Shown piece by piece: positions 1 to 8,243 of a DNA stretch of 36,904 nucleotides (within the stretch, counting starts at the first letter, position 1; every line of letters starts with the position of its first letter). The position numbers and the translations under genes were made by a program. The notes beneath the pieces are model-generated. The model saw nothing but the letters and a program-made list of their open reading frames with translations, searched no databases and was not told the DNA's origin. Origin of the DNA: Clostridiales bacterium (GTDB taxonomy: Bacteria; Bacillota; Clostridia; Lachnospirales; Lachnospiraceae); the NCBI GenBank assembly GCA_029006795.1, contig JAQXGQ010000176.1, positions 1 to 36,904 on the forward strand, given 5' to 3'.

Positions 1-141
1 GGAGAACTGGATAAATACAAGGCGTATCCTACATTTTTGAAAGAGAAAATAGGGACGATTGGAAATGGGATAGAGCATATTGTTACTCATGAAATAAATA
101 CTGATTCAGGATCAGAAGTGAAATCAGAAGTGAAGGGATGA
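1..141 (+). CDS. C-terminal fragment of a CDS starting upstream of the window (unknown function)
   Basis: Frame 1 is open from base 1 to TGA at 139-141 (GELDKYKAYPTFLKEKIGTIGNGIEHIVTHEINTDSGSEVKSEVKG*). Confidence 0.5.
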   Translation, partial: GELDKYKAYPTFLKEKIGTIGNGIEHIVTHEINTDSGSEVKSEVKG

Positions 142-224
142 CAATGCAAAATCCTTTCAGATATGTTATAATAATAACAACAACGGTAGGCTTTTTTCCT
201 TTGCTTAATGGGGGTGTGAAATTT

Positions 225-641
225 ATGAGTAAAAATGTACGTCTTGCAGACATTTATATCAAAATATACAATAAAAAGAATTTGACGATGGATGATCTGA
301 CTTTTTTGGCAAAGTATGATCCGGAGTGTTTTGCAAAGACCTGCCAGAATTTAGTCTATAATATTCCGGAGACAAAGAAGCTGATGCAGCCGGAAACAGA
401 GACAAAAGAAATAATGGAGGAGGCTTTAGGGGCAGATACGGTTTCAGAAATGGATAAGATGGAACTTCTTTTGGAGAATTTGAAGAAAATGGAGGAACTT
501 CCGGTACAGAAGGTCAGTGCAGACAGAGTCAAAGATTTGCTTGGAAATCTTTATATGGAAATGCTGTTTCCGCATAATGGAACTAATCAATATTTTAAAA
601 TGGAAAATGACAATCCATCGGTTTTCAATAAAAAAGTATAA
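225..641 (+). CDS. hypothetical protein (MSKNVRLADIYIKIYNKKNLT...)
   Basis: ORF 138-641; internal ATG at 225 preceded by G-rich RBS-like GGGGG; an extended -10 (TGtTATAAT, 167-172) lies inside the longer ORF, favouring the 225 start. Confidence 0.6.
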   Translation: MSKNVRLADIYIKIYNKKNLTMDDLTFLAKYDPECFAKTCQNLVYNIPETKKLMQPETETKEIMEEALGADTVSEMDKMELLLENLKKMEELPVQKVSADRVKDLLGNLYMEMLFPHNGTNQYFKMENDNPSVFNKKV

Positions 642-788
642 TGAGGAAAAACCATTAATTTCAAGATTGAGATAGGCATGCAATTCTGTTATGATAAACA
701 GGTATGATGCAAAGCCCTCAGGGAAAATGATGTGGGGATAATGCTCGACAAGAATGAAAAAATGTACTATATCGGGAGGAATAGGGAT

Positions 789-1178
789 ATGTTAGAAGCA
801 GGAATTAAAGGTCAGATGATGATGACCGTGGAAAAAGAGAACACGGCAGAGGTGATGAAGAGCGGAACCTTGCAGGTATTTGCCACACCGGCAATGATAG
901 CCTTAATTGAAGAGACGGCATGGAAGAGCGTGGCAGATGAGTTAGAAGAAGGAACTGCTACAGTGGGAACCAGTTTGAATGTAAAGCATTTATCCGCATC
1001 CCCGGTGGGAATAAAAGTCACCTGTAACACGACATTAGTGGAGGTAGATGGAAGACGCCTTGTATTTTCTGTGGAGGTAGAGGATGAAGCGGGAAAAATT
1101 GGTGAGGGCATCCATGAGCGCTTTATCATCCAGTCTGAAAAGTTTCAGAAAAAGGCGGATGCAAAGATAGAAAAGTAA
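789..1178 (+). CDS. hot-dog fold thioesterase, fluoroacetyl-CoA thioesterase (FlK)-like
   Basis: Protein MLEAGIKGQMMMTVEKENTAEVMKSGTLQVFATPAMIALIEETAW... resembles FlK-type thioesterases; RBS GGAGGA before ATG 789 (the ORF track starts at 732). Confidence 0.75.
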   Translation: MLEAGIKGQMMMTVEKENTAEVMKSGTLQVFATPAMIALIEETAWKSVADELEEGTATVGTSLNVKHLSASPVGIKVTCNTTLVEVDGRRLVFSVEVEDEAGKIGEGIHERFIIQSEKFQKKADAKIEK

Positions 1179-1272
1179 AGTTACATAAATTTACGATAGG
1201 TGCATAGGATGAAAGCAGAAAGTAAGGGAAATATCTTAGATTTCGCTGAAAGGAAAAAGAGGGGGACATATT

Positions 1273-2049
1273 ATGAATACAGTAATCGGGTTACTGATAC
1301 CGTTTTTGGGAACAACATTAGGTGCATCCTGTGTATTCTTTTTAAAAAATGAATTGAATCAATTGGTGCAGAAGGCGTTGTTAGGATTTGCATCCGGTGT
1401 GATGGTGGCAGCTTCCGTGTGGTCTCTTCTGATACCGGCAATAGATATGTCAGGAGATATGGGAAAACTGGCTTTTATTCCGGCGGCAGTGGGATTTTCT
1501 GTAGGTATGGCATTTTTGTTTGCTATGGATAAAATCATACCGCATCTTCATCTCAATGAAGAAAAACCGGAGGGACTGCCAAGTCAGCTAAAAAAAACAA
1601 CGATGCTGGTACTGGCTGTCACTCTGCACAATATTCCTGAGGGAATGGCAGTGGGGGTGGTGTTTGCCGGGCTTTTAGCAGGCAGCGAGAAGATTACTCT
1701 TGCCGGGGCAGTAGCACTTTCCATCGGAATTGCCATTCAGAATTTTCCGGAAGGTGCGATTATTTCGCTTCCGCTGAAAAGCGAGGGCGTCGGCAGAGGA
1801 AAAGCATTCTTCTATGGAATGGCATCCGGTGTGGTAGAACCGATAGCGGCAATGATTACGATTCTTCTGACAGGAATCGTGACGCCGTTTCTTCCGTATC
1901 TTCTGGCATTTGCCGCAGGAGCCATGCTTTATGTGGTGGTGGAGGAATTGCTGCCGGAAGCATCTTTGGGAGAGCACAGCAATATTGGTACGATTGGGTT
2001 CGCGGTTGGTTTTTTGATTATGATGATTTTAGATGTGGCATTGGGATAG
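1273..2049 (+). CDS. ZIP family metal transporter
   Basis: Multi-TM protein with HNIPEGMAVG and QNFPEGAIISLPL motifs typical of ZIP transporters; RBS GAGGGGG. Confidence 0.88.
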   Translation: MNTVIGLLIPFLGTTLGASCVFFLKNELNQLVQKALLGFASGVMVAASVWSLLIPAIDMSGDMGKLAFIPAAVGFSVGMAFLFAMDKIIPHLHLNEEKPEGLPSQLKKTTMLVLAVTLHNIPEGMAVGVVFAGLLAGSEKITLAGAVALSIGIAIQNFPEGAIISLPLKSEGVGRGKAFFYGMASGVVEPIAAMITILLTGIVTPFLPYLLAFAAGAMLYVVVEELLPEASLGEHSNIGTIGFAVGFLIMMILDVALG

Positions 2050-2135
2050 GAATTGTGCTATACTCATACTAAGCAATGGGAAGTGTAAAAGTATTGCAAG
2101 CAGACACACAAAGATAAAATAAGGAGTATATGTAT

Positions 2136-2486
2136 ATGCAGGAAGATATAAGAGCGCAGCTTATTAAACAGTTTCCGTCTGATGTAGTGGAAACGACTGA
2201 TCCTGAAGGCAGAGTAATATATGCCTGTCCGACATGTAAGAGACCAACGACTGTTAATACAAATAAATGCGGAGGATGTGGGCAGGTATTATCCTGGGAG
2301 CATATTCGGAAAGAGGAAGCCACCAAGGGGATAAAGACTGCTATGATGAAGTTTGAAGTTCCGGGGGATTTTACGGTAGGGGATTGCAGAAAGTGTCCGC
2401 TTTCCTATATTGCAAAGGAAAACAACGACAATGTGTATGAATGTCCGTTAAAGATGCGAGCACATTGCAAACTGGAATTATCGTAA
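2136..2486 (+). CDS. small Cys-rich (zinc-ribbon-like) hypothetical protein
   Basis: ORF 2130-2486 with CPTC...CGGCG and a second C-terminal cluster CRKCP...CP...C; AAGGAG is better spaced for ATG 2136 than 2130. Confidence 0.65.
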   Translation: MQEDIRAQLIKQFPSDVVETTDPEGRVIYACPTCKRPTTVNTNKCGGCGQVLSWEHIRKEEATKGIKTAMMKFEVPGDFTVGDCRKCPLSYIAKENNDNVYECPLKMRAHCKLELS

Positions 2487-2492
2487 GACACA

Positions 2493-2530
2493 GGGTGTCC
2501 CACTAAATCGTTTAGTGAGGCACCCTTTTT
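2493..2530 (+). terminator. Rho-independent terminator
   Basis: GGGTGtcCCACTAAAtcgTTTAGTGaggCACCC followed by TTTTT. Confidence 0.8.
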
Positions 2531-2558
2531 ATCTTTACGAGGAAAGCGAGACATATTT

Positions 2559-3326
2559 ATGGAAAAATTACAATATATCTGGATGGGAATTGGAGGTGTA
2601 CTGCTCGTTCTTTTTGTAGCGCCTCTTTTTACCAATGGGATTGTCAATCTTGGAACAGTTACCGGGGTGGTGATTTCCGGTTTGCTTATCCTTTATGGAC
2701 GTTTTTTGCCGGAGGTCCATGAAAAGCTGCAAGCGGCAGGAGAAACGAAAGGTGGAAAGGCTTTACTTGCTTTGGCAGGGATGATCGTGTTACTGATTCT
2801 GACGGTTGCATTGTTTGAAACTCTGCTTATGGTGAAAGCAGCCTGTAACCGTCCACCGGAAAATACCACGGCGATAGTGTTAGGATGCAGCGTCAAAGGA
2901 ACGAAGCCCAGCAGGATATTAGGAGAACGTTTAGAGGCTGCCTATGCGTATTTGACAGAAAATGAAAAGGCGGTGGCAATCTTATCTGGTGGAAAAGGGG
3001 AGGATGAAGATATTTCCGAGGCACAGTGTATGTATGAGTATTTAACGGCTAAGGGAATTGACGGAAAACGGCTGCTGTTAGAGGATGCTTCTACAACGAC
3101 GAAGGAGAATCTTCTTTATTCCAAGAAAATTTTAAAGGAGCAGGGATTAGGAGAGAGGATTACCATTGTTACTAGTGAGTTCCATGAGTATCGCGCCAAT
3201 GATATGGCGGAAAAGTTAGGCTTGGAAAGTTACAGTACACCGGCGCATACTTTTTTTGTTTATTTGCCGACGTATTATGTGAGAGAATTGTACGGAATAT
3301 TATATTACAAGATTGCGCATTCATAG
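2559..3326 (+). CDS. YdcF/SanA-like (DUF218) membrane protein
   Basis: N-terminal TM segments then AIVLGCSVKGTKPSRILGERLEAAYAYL...AILSGGKGEDEDISEAQCMYEYL, typical DUF218. Confidence 0.85.
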   Translation: MEKLQYIWMGIGGVLLVLFVAPLFTNGIVNLGTVTGVVISGLLILYGRFLPEVHEKLQAAGETKGGKALLALAGMIVLLILTVALFETLLMVKAACNRPPENTTAIVLGCSVKGTKPSRILGERLEAAYAYLTENEKAVAILSGGKGEDEDISEAQCMYEYLTAKGIDGKRLLLEDASTTTKENLLYSKKILKEQGLGERITIVTSEFHEYRANDMAEKLGLESYSTPAHTFFVYLPTYYVRELYGILYYKIAHS

Positions 3327-3336
3327 GAGGGGTTAA

Positions 3337-3972
3337 ATGTCATCAAAGTATTATGCAGTGAAAGTAGGAAAGACACCGGGAATCTATTATAACTGGAATG
3401 ACTGTAAGGCGATGGTAGACGGCTTTCCCGGAGCAGTATATAAAAGCTTTAAGACGCTTCAGGAGGCAGATGATTTCCTGAATGAAAATCTTGACAGAAA
3501 AATGACACCGGAGCTTGAGACAGGAAAGACAGAGCATGTTGACGGAAAAGTGCCGGAGGTTTATGCTTTTGTAGACGGTTCTTTTCATGCAGGTACAAAG
3601 GTCTATGGTTACGGAGGTTTTCTGGTACATCACGGGAAAAAAGAGATACTCCAGGGTTCAGGAGATGAACCGGAAATGGCTTCTATGCGAAATGTGGCAG
3701 GAGAGGTCTTAGGCAGTATGGCGGCGATGAAGCTGGCACTGGAGTTAGGCTTAGAAGAACTGACTATTTATTACGATTACATGGGGATTGAAATGTGGGC
3801 TACAGGGGCATGGAAGCGCAATAAGGCGGGAACGATTGCTTATTATGATTATGTTAATTCTATCAGGGGAAAGTTAAAGATAAATTTTGTGAAGGTGAAA
3901 GGGCATTCCGGTGTAGAAGGAAATGAGGAAGCAGACCGCCTTGCAAAAGAGGCGGTTGGCATTCTTGAATAA
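3337..3972 (+). CDS. ribonuclease H with N-terminal viroplasmin domain
   Basis: N-terminus KYYAVKVGKTPGIYYNWNDCKAMVDGFPGAVYKSF (viroplasmin) and RNase H carboxylates (FVDGS, AGEV, YYDYMGIEMW, NEEADRLAKEA). Confidence 0.9.
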   Translation: MSSKYYAVKVGKTPGIYYNWNDCKAMVDGFPGAVYKSFKTLQEADDFLNENLDRKMTPELETGKTEHVDGKVPEVYAFVDGSFHAGTKVYGYGGFLVHHGKKEILQGSGDEPEMASMRNVAGEVLGSMAAMKLALELGLEELTIYYDYMGIEMWATGAWKRNKAGTIAYYDYVNSIRGKLKINFVKVKGHSGVEGNEEADRLAKEAVGILE

Positions 3973-3983
3973 TAAGCGGAAAT

Positions 3984-4041
3984 GAAAAAAGAGAAACCAG
4001 AGCCGCAGTAATAAACTGTCGTCTAAGATTCCTCTTTTTTC
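3984..4041. terminator. putative bidirectional terminator
   Basis: GAAAAAAGAG...CTCTTTTTTC arms enclosing an inner CAGTaataaACTG hairpin, between convergent ORFs. Confidence 0.5.
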
Positions 4042-4080
4042 TTACGAGTGTTTGACTTCATATGCTCTCTTTCTCTAAAA

Positions 4081-4281
4081 CTAAGCAATGGCATCAAATC
4101 CCTTTGATGCGTCCTCGCGCTCCACATGAGACGCTGCTGCTAATAAAGCTGCAAAGGAACTAGCTTCCTGTCTTGTGTGGTTGTTTGAGTCTCGCTTTTG
4201 TGGTGTAATCCGCTTGATGCGGGTTACGGGGCTTACGGGTTGCAATAATGAAATAGATTCTACGTAGATTGCGACAATCAT
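4081..4281 (-). CDS. possible small protein (about 66-70 aa), unknown function
   Basis: Minus ORF (...IYVESISLLQPVSPVTRIKRITPQKRDSNNHTRQEASSFAALLAAASH...) not overlapped by a larger gene; AAGGAGG next to ATG 4281; start codon ambiguous. Confidence 0.4.
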   Translation of the reverse strand: MIVAIYVESISLLQPVSPVTRIKRITPQKRDSNNHTRQEASSFAALLAAASHVEREDASKGFDAIA

Positions 4282-4325
4282 CCTCCTTGACAAAAGTGCT
4301 GATTACATAGTTTTTTTGTTCCTTT

Positions 4326-4372
4326 GTACTATATATCGGATAAAATTCCAGAAAATTAACAATATTTTGTGG
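4326..4372. promoter_or_regulatory. tandem NrdR-box-like sites upstream of nrdG
   Basis: gtaCTATATATCGgat (4326-4341) and taaCAATATTTTGTGg (4357-4372) match the NrdR box core CwAtATaTwG as I recall it (9/10 each); 15-nt linker. Confidence 0.65.
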
Positions 4373-4400
4373 AATTTGTAAAGAATCTTTGAGAAAAGTG

Positions 4401-4409
4401 TGATATGAT
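4401..4409 (+). promoter_or_regulatory. extended -10 promoter element of nrdG
   Basis: TGa-TATGAT at 4401-4409; no good -35 seen. Confidence 0.4.
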
Positions 4410-4452
4410 AAATGCAGATGAATATTCAGGATAATAAACGAGGTAACATATT

Positions 4453-4971
4453 ATGAATTATGCAGAAATAAAACCATATTCTATTGAAAACGGAACGGGA
4501 GTGAGGGTGTCTTTATTTGTGTCAGGCTGCACGCATCATTGTAAAGAGTGTTTTAATCCGGAAACGTGGAATTTTTCTTATGGGAAACCTTTTACAGAAG
4601 AGACGGAGGCAGAGATACTGAGAAAATTAGAGCCTGTCTATATTACCGGACTGACGCTGCTAGGAGGAGAGCCGGGTGAACCGGAAAATCAGAGAGGACT
4701 TTTGTCGCTGCTTCGGACTATGAGGGAACGACTGCCGGAAAAGAATGTCTGGACTTATACAGGATATCTGTATGAAGATTTTCTGCCCGGTGGGAGAGCT
4801 TACTGTGAGGTGTCGGAGGAATTTATAAGTCTGATTGATGTTTTGGTAGATGGTCCTTTTATTTTGGAGAAAAAGGATATTTCTTTAAAATTCCGTGGTT
4901 CCGCGAATCAGAGGATAATTGATGTGAGAGAAACGAGGGCAAGCGGTGAAATTGTGTTGGCTATAGAATAA
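4453..4971 (+). CDS. nrdG: anaerobic ribonucleoside-triphosphate reductase activating protein
   Basis: MNYAEIKPYSIENGTGVRVSLFVSGCTHHCKECFNPETWNF: NrdG-type radical SAM CxxxCxxC; GGEPGEPEN motif. Confidence 0.93.
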   Translation: MNYAEIKPYSIENGTGVRVSLFVSGCTHHCKECFNPETWNFSYGKPFTEETEAEILRKLEPVYITGLTLLGGEPGEPENQRGLLSLLRTMRERLPEKNVWTYTGYLYEDFLPGGRAYCEVSEEFISLIDVLVDGPFILEKKDISLKFRGSANQRIIDVRETRASGEIVLAIE

Positions 4972-4977
4972 ACTTTT

Positions 4978-5006
4978 TTGCAAATAATAATGAATTGTGC
5001 TATAAT
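4978..5006 (+). promoter_or_regulatory. sigma-A promoter upstream of the 5074 ORF
   Basis: TTGCAA - 17 nt - TATAAT with TGc extended -10. Confidence 0.65.
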
Positions 5007-5073
5007 TGCCGATAGCGATTTTATACGGCAGGGATGATGAGAGATTTAGGATAGAATACAGGGAGATTAGAGT

Positions 5074-5322
5074 ATGAGATTTACATGGAAAACATTGGCG
5101 GCTGTGCTCTGTTATGCACTGGGTGTTGTGGGTTGGTGTTATGTGGGTGGTTACATGATACTGGCAAAGCCGGTGAAAGGACTGGTTGTGGCATATCTGG
5201 CAGGAAAACTTTCTGTCTGGAAAATTGTTGCTGCCATTATACAGGGGTTTGTTTATTTGTCCTTAGCAGGCGGTGTCTGGTGTATCGGTTATATGTTAAG
5301 CAATTATTTTAAGGATCATTAG
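5074..5322 (+). CDS. small membrane protein, unknown function
   Basis: 82 aa with two hydrophobic segments (LAAVLCYALGVVGWCYVGGYMIL; IVAAIIQGFVYLSLAGGVWCIGYML); upstream promoter and downstream terminator. Confidence 0.65.
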   Translation: MRFTWKTLAAVLCYALGVVGWCYVGGYMILAKPVKGLVVAYLAGKLSVWKIVAAIIQGFVYLSLAGGVWCIGYMLSNYFKDH

Positions 5323-5330
5323 AGGGATGA

Positions 5331-5354
5331 GGGTGTCACGAAGACACCCTTTTT
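5331..5354 (+). terminator. Rho-independent terminator
   Basis: GGGTGTC acgaa GACACCC TTTTT. Confidence 0.85.
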
Positions 5355-5422
5355 GTTATTTCATAGGAAAGAACTTGTTAAATTAACGTATGAAAGTGTT
5401 TGCCTTTCCTATGAAATAACAA
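5353..5422. repeat. 19-bp perfect inverted repeat with 32-nt spacer
   Basis: TTGTTATTTCATAGGAAAG (5353-5371) and CTTTCCTATGAAATAACAA (5404-5422). Confidence 0.85.
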
Positions 5423-5534
5423 GCACTCCGTGCAGGATGCGCAGCTCGCAGAGAGGAGGATAGCCATAAATGGCACTGCTCGCGCGCAGCAAAGTGTACA
5501 AGCTCTCTCAAGATTGAGGGGCGGGGAGTTGAGA

Positions 5535-5563
5535 GTGGGCTTGCCCACTTTGTTATTTTTTCA
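5535..5563 (+). terminator. terminator-like hairpin closing the intergenic element
   Basis: AGTGGG-cttg-CCCACT followed by TTGTTATTTTTT. Confidence 0.6.
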
Positions 5564-5598
5564 TTAAAACAGTTTTAAACCGGGAGGAAAACAGAAAT

Positions 5599-6690
5599 AT
5601 GATTTTACAGGTGCCATCCTATTATAAGGATTTTCATTGTATTGCCGGAAAATGTAAGGATAGTTGCTGCATCGGATGGGAGATTGATATTGACGAAGAT
5701 ACGGAAGCGTATTATAGAAGTGTGGAGGGAACGTTTGGGGAGAAACTGAAAGAGAACATGGAGGAAAACAGTTTTATTCTGCAGGAAAATGGTTGGTGTC
5801 CTTTTTTGAATAAAGAGAAACTTTGTGATATTTGTATTGAATTGGGGGAGGAAGCGTTAAGCGAGGTCTGTACGGAATATCCGAGGTTTACGATGGAATA
5901 TCCGGGAGTAAGAGAAAAAGTGCTCTGCCTTTCCTGTGAGGAAGTGGGAAGGATTGTCTTTGGAAACTGCGAAAAAATCGGTTGGGAACGTCAGCAGCTT
6001 TCCGAGGAATACAGCGAAGAAGAGTGGGAGAGGGAAGAGATTGAAACCTCGCAGAGGCTAGAACAGATACGTGACGAGGCAGTTTCTATTTTGCAGGATA
6101 GAAGTCACTCCATTGAGAAGCGGGCGGCTGATTATCTTTCCTATATCAATCACAAGCAGCAGGAATTATCCGGTATAGTGCCAGAAAAGGAAAAAGCCGG
6201 AGAAATGACTCCTTATCAGTGCTTCAAAGAGCGGTTGAAGCAGTATGATGAGTTAGAGGTGCTAGATGAAGAGTGGGAAAGAATAAAGTGTCAGCTGGCA
6301 GATTTTTTTACACCGGAAAACTATGAAAACTGTCACAGAGAATTTGCTAAAGTAAACAGGGAAAGAGAATACGAATATGAACATCTTCTGATTTATTTTA
6401 CCTGCCGCTATTTTATGAGAGCATTTTATGATGACAATCTGCTTACAAAGGCCCAGTTTGCCATAGCGGGATTTTTGATGATACGGGATATGGATGTGGT
6501 GCGTTACTTCGCAAAAGGAAAGCAGTTTTCACTCGAAGACCGGATTGACACCGTGAGGATTTATGCGAAGGAGGTGGAACATTCCGAAGAGAATATTGAT
6601 TGTCTAGGAGAGGCTTTTTTGTTTGAGGAGGTGTTCTCGGTGGAGGAACTTATAAAACAGATTTTATGCACAAAAACGCATGGAATGTGA
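5599..6690 (+). CDS. fliB: FliB-family flagellin lysine N-methylase-like protein
   Basis: MILQVPSYYKDFHCIAGKCKDSCCIGWEIDID... plus further Cys clusters (CDICIELGEEALSEVCTEYPRF) typical of FliB. Confidence 0.8.
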   Translation: MILQVPSYYKDFHCIAGKCKDSCCIGWEIDIDEDTEAYYRSVEGTFGEKLKENMEENSFILQENGWCPFLNKEKLCDICIELGEEALSEVCTEYPRFTMEYPGVREKVLCLSCEEVGRIVFGNCEKIGWERQQLSEEYSEEEWEREEIETSQRLEQIRDEAVSILQDRSHSIEKRAADYLSYINHKQQELSGIVPEKEKAGEMTPYQCFKERLKQYDELEVLDEEWERIKCQLADFFTPENYENCHREFAKVNREREYEYEHLLIYFTCRYFMRAFYDDNLLTKAQFAIAGFLMIRDMDVVRYFAKGKQFSLEDRIDTVRIYAKEVEHSEENIDCLGEAFLFEEVFSVEELIKQILCTKTHGM

Positions 6691-6744
6691 TATGATAAAA
6701 AGAGATTTTTAGATAGAAACAAAAAGAAAAGGAGAAAGCGGGCA

Positions 6745-7365
6745 ATGAAGGTTATTTTAGTAAATGGAAGCCCAAAGGAAAAAGGATGTACTTATACAGC
6801 GTTACAGGAAGTGGCTGGTGCTTTGGAAAAACAGGGCATTGAGACGGAGATTTTTCAAGTAGGTGCAAAACCGGTGGCAGGCTGTATCGTATGTGGAGCC
6901 TGCATTTCCACAGGGAAATGCTTTGTGGAGGATGTGGTAAATGAATTTGTGGAGAAGGCAAAGGGGGCAGATGGTTTTGTGTTTGGAAGTCCGGTACATT
7001 ATGCAGCAGCATCCGGCGCCATTACCTCTTTTTTAGACCGGGCATTTTACGGGAAAGGAGCCGTTTTTGCCGGAAAACCGGGAGCGGCGGTGGTAAGCTG
7101 CAGACGAGGGGGAGCTTCGGCTGCCTTTGATCAGTTGAATAAATATTTTACCATCAACAACATGCCGGTGGTATCCTCTCAGTACTGGAATCAGGTGCAT
7201 GGCAATACTCCTGAGGAAGTAAAACAGGATGCGGAAGGCTTACAGACTATGAGAACATTAGGAAATAACATGGCATGGCTGTTAAAGTGTATTGAAGCGG
7301 GAAAGAATGCCGGAATTTCATTTCCGGAGAGGGAACCGGCGGTAAAGACAAACTTTATCCGTTAA
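6745..7365 (+). CDS. NADPH-dependent FMN reductase / flavodoxin-like oxidoreductase
   Basis: MKVILVNGSPKEKGCTYTALQEV ... CIVCGACISTGKCFVEDVV ... GSPVHYAAASGAITSFLDRAFY. Confidence 0.88.
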   Translation: MKVILVNGSPKEKGCTYTALQEVAGALEKQGIETEIFQVGAKPVAGCIVCGACISTGKCFVEDVVNEFVEKAKGADGFVFGSPVHYAAASGAITSFLDRAFYGKGAVFAGKPGAAVVSCRRGGASAAFDQLNKYFTINNMPVVSSQYWNQVHGNTPEEVKQDAEGLQTMRTLGNNMAWLLKCIEAGKNAGISFPEREPAVKTNFIR

Positions 7366-7447
7366 AAATGATAAGAGGGTAGATTAAGAAGAAACTTCAA
7401 TAGGGCTGAAGGGAAGGTAATTGTGAGGTACAGCGGGGAGTAAAGCA

Positions 7448-8209
7448 ATGCAGAGCATGGAAGAAAGACGGTTGCGGGAAGAACAGCGGAAAAACGAAGC
7501 ACGGATGAAACGGCGCAGGAAGCGGAAACGGCAGCAGAGAATCGTACGTGGTATCACGGGAGTTACAATATTAGCGATTGTATTAGCTGCTTGTTTTGGA
7601 ATCAGTCGGTCTGTGAAAAATAAAGAAACAGAAGCAGAAGCAGAAGGGGTAGTGACTGTGGAAGAAACAAAATATATTGCCGAACGACCGGAACTGATGG
7701 TGGAACTGATTGATATGAACCAGTACTCAAGACCGGGGACCGCATTAGAAAAGGTCAACGGTATTGTGGTTCATTACACGGCAAATCCGGGAACCACGGC
7801 AGAGCAGAACCGGGGGTATTTTCAAGGGTTAGCTGAGAGCGGAGAAACTTATGCCAGCAGTCATTTTGTCATAGGACTTTCCGGTGAAATTGTGCAGTGC
7901 ATTCCCTGTAATGAGATAGCTTATGCCTCAAATGAGAGAAATGCAGACACGATTTCTATTGAATGCTGCATTCCGGATGAGACGGGAAGGTTTAATGATG
8001 CGACCTACGCTTCTCTAGTGCATTTAGTAGCGTGGCTGATGGGAAGGTATGAACTGACGTCGGAGGACGTTATCAGGCATTATGATGTGACGGGAAAAGC
8101 GTGTCCGAAATACTATGTGGAAAATCAGTGGGCATGGGATGCTTTTAAGGAGGATGTGGTTTCATATATTGATACCTACGGTATTGCCAAAACAGAGGAA
8201 ATACAGTAG
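7448..8209 (+). CDS. membrane-anchored N-acetylmuramoyl-L-alanine amidase (Amidase_2-like)
   Basis: Basic N-terminus and TM helix, then VNGIVVHYTANPGTTAEQNRGYFQGL...SSHFVIGLSGEIVQCIP...HYDVTGKACPKYY. Confidence 0.88.
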   Translation: MQSMEERRLREEQRKNEARMKRRRKRKRQQRIVRGITGVTILAIVLAACFGISRSVKNKETEAEAEGVVTVEETKYIAERPELMVELIDMNQYSRPGTALEKVNGIVVHYTANPGTTAEQNRGYFQGLAESGETYASSHFVIGLSGEIVQCIPCNEIAYASNERNADTISIECCIPDETGRFNDATYASLVHLVAWLMGRYELTSEDVIRHYDVTGKACPKYYVENQWAWDAFKEDVVSYIDTYGIAKTEEIQ

Positions 8210-8243
8210 AATACAACTAATCAATAAGGTCAAAGGGTGAGGT

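Noticed and set aside
1179-1272. Possible metal riboswitch upstream of the ZIP transporter
   Set aside because: The 94-nt gap has no convincing conserved riboswitch motif or terminator by eye.
5085-5312. Alternative-frame ORF 5085-5312
   Set aside because: Out of frame within the better-supported 5074-5322 membrane protein; Cys-rich low-complexity translation.
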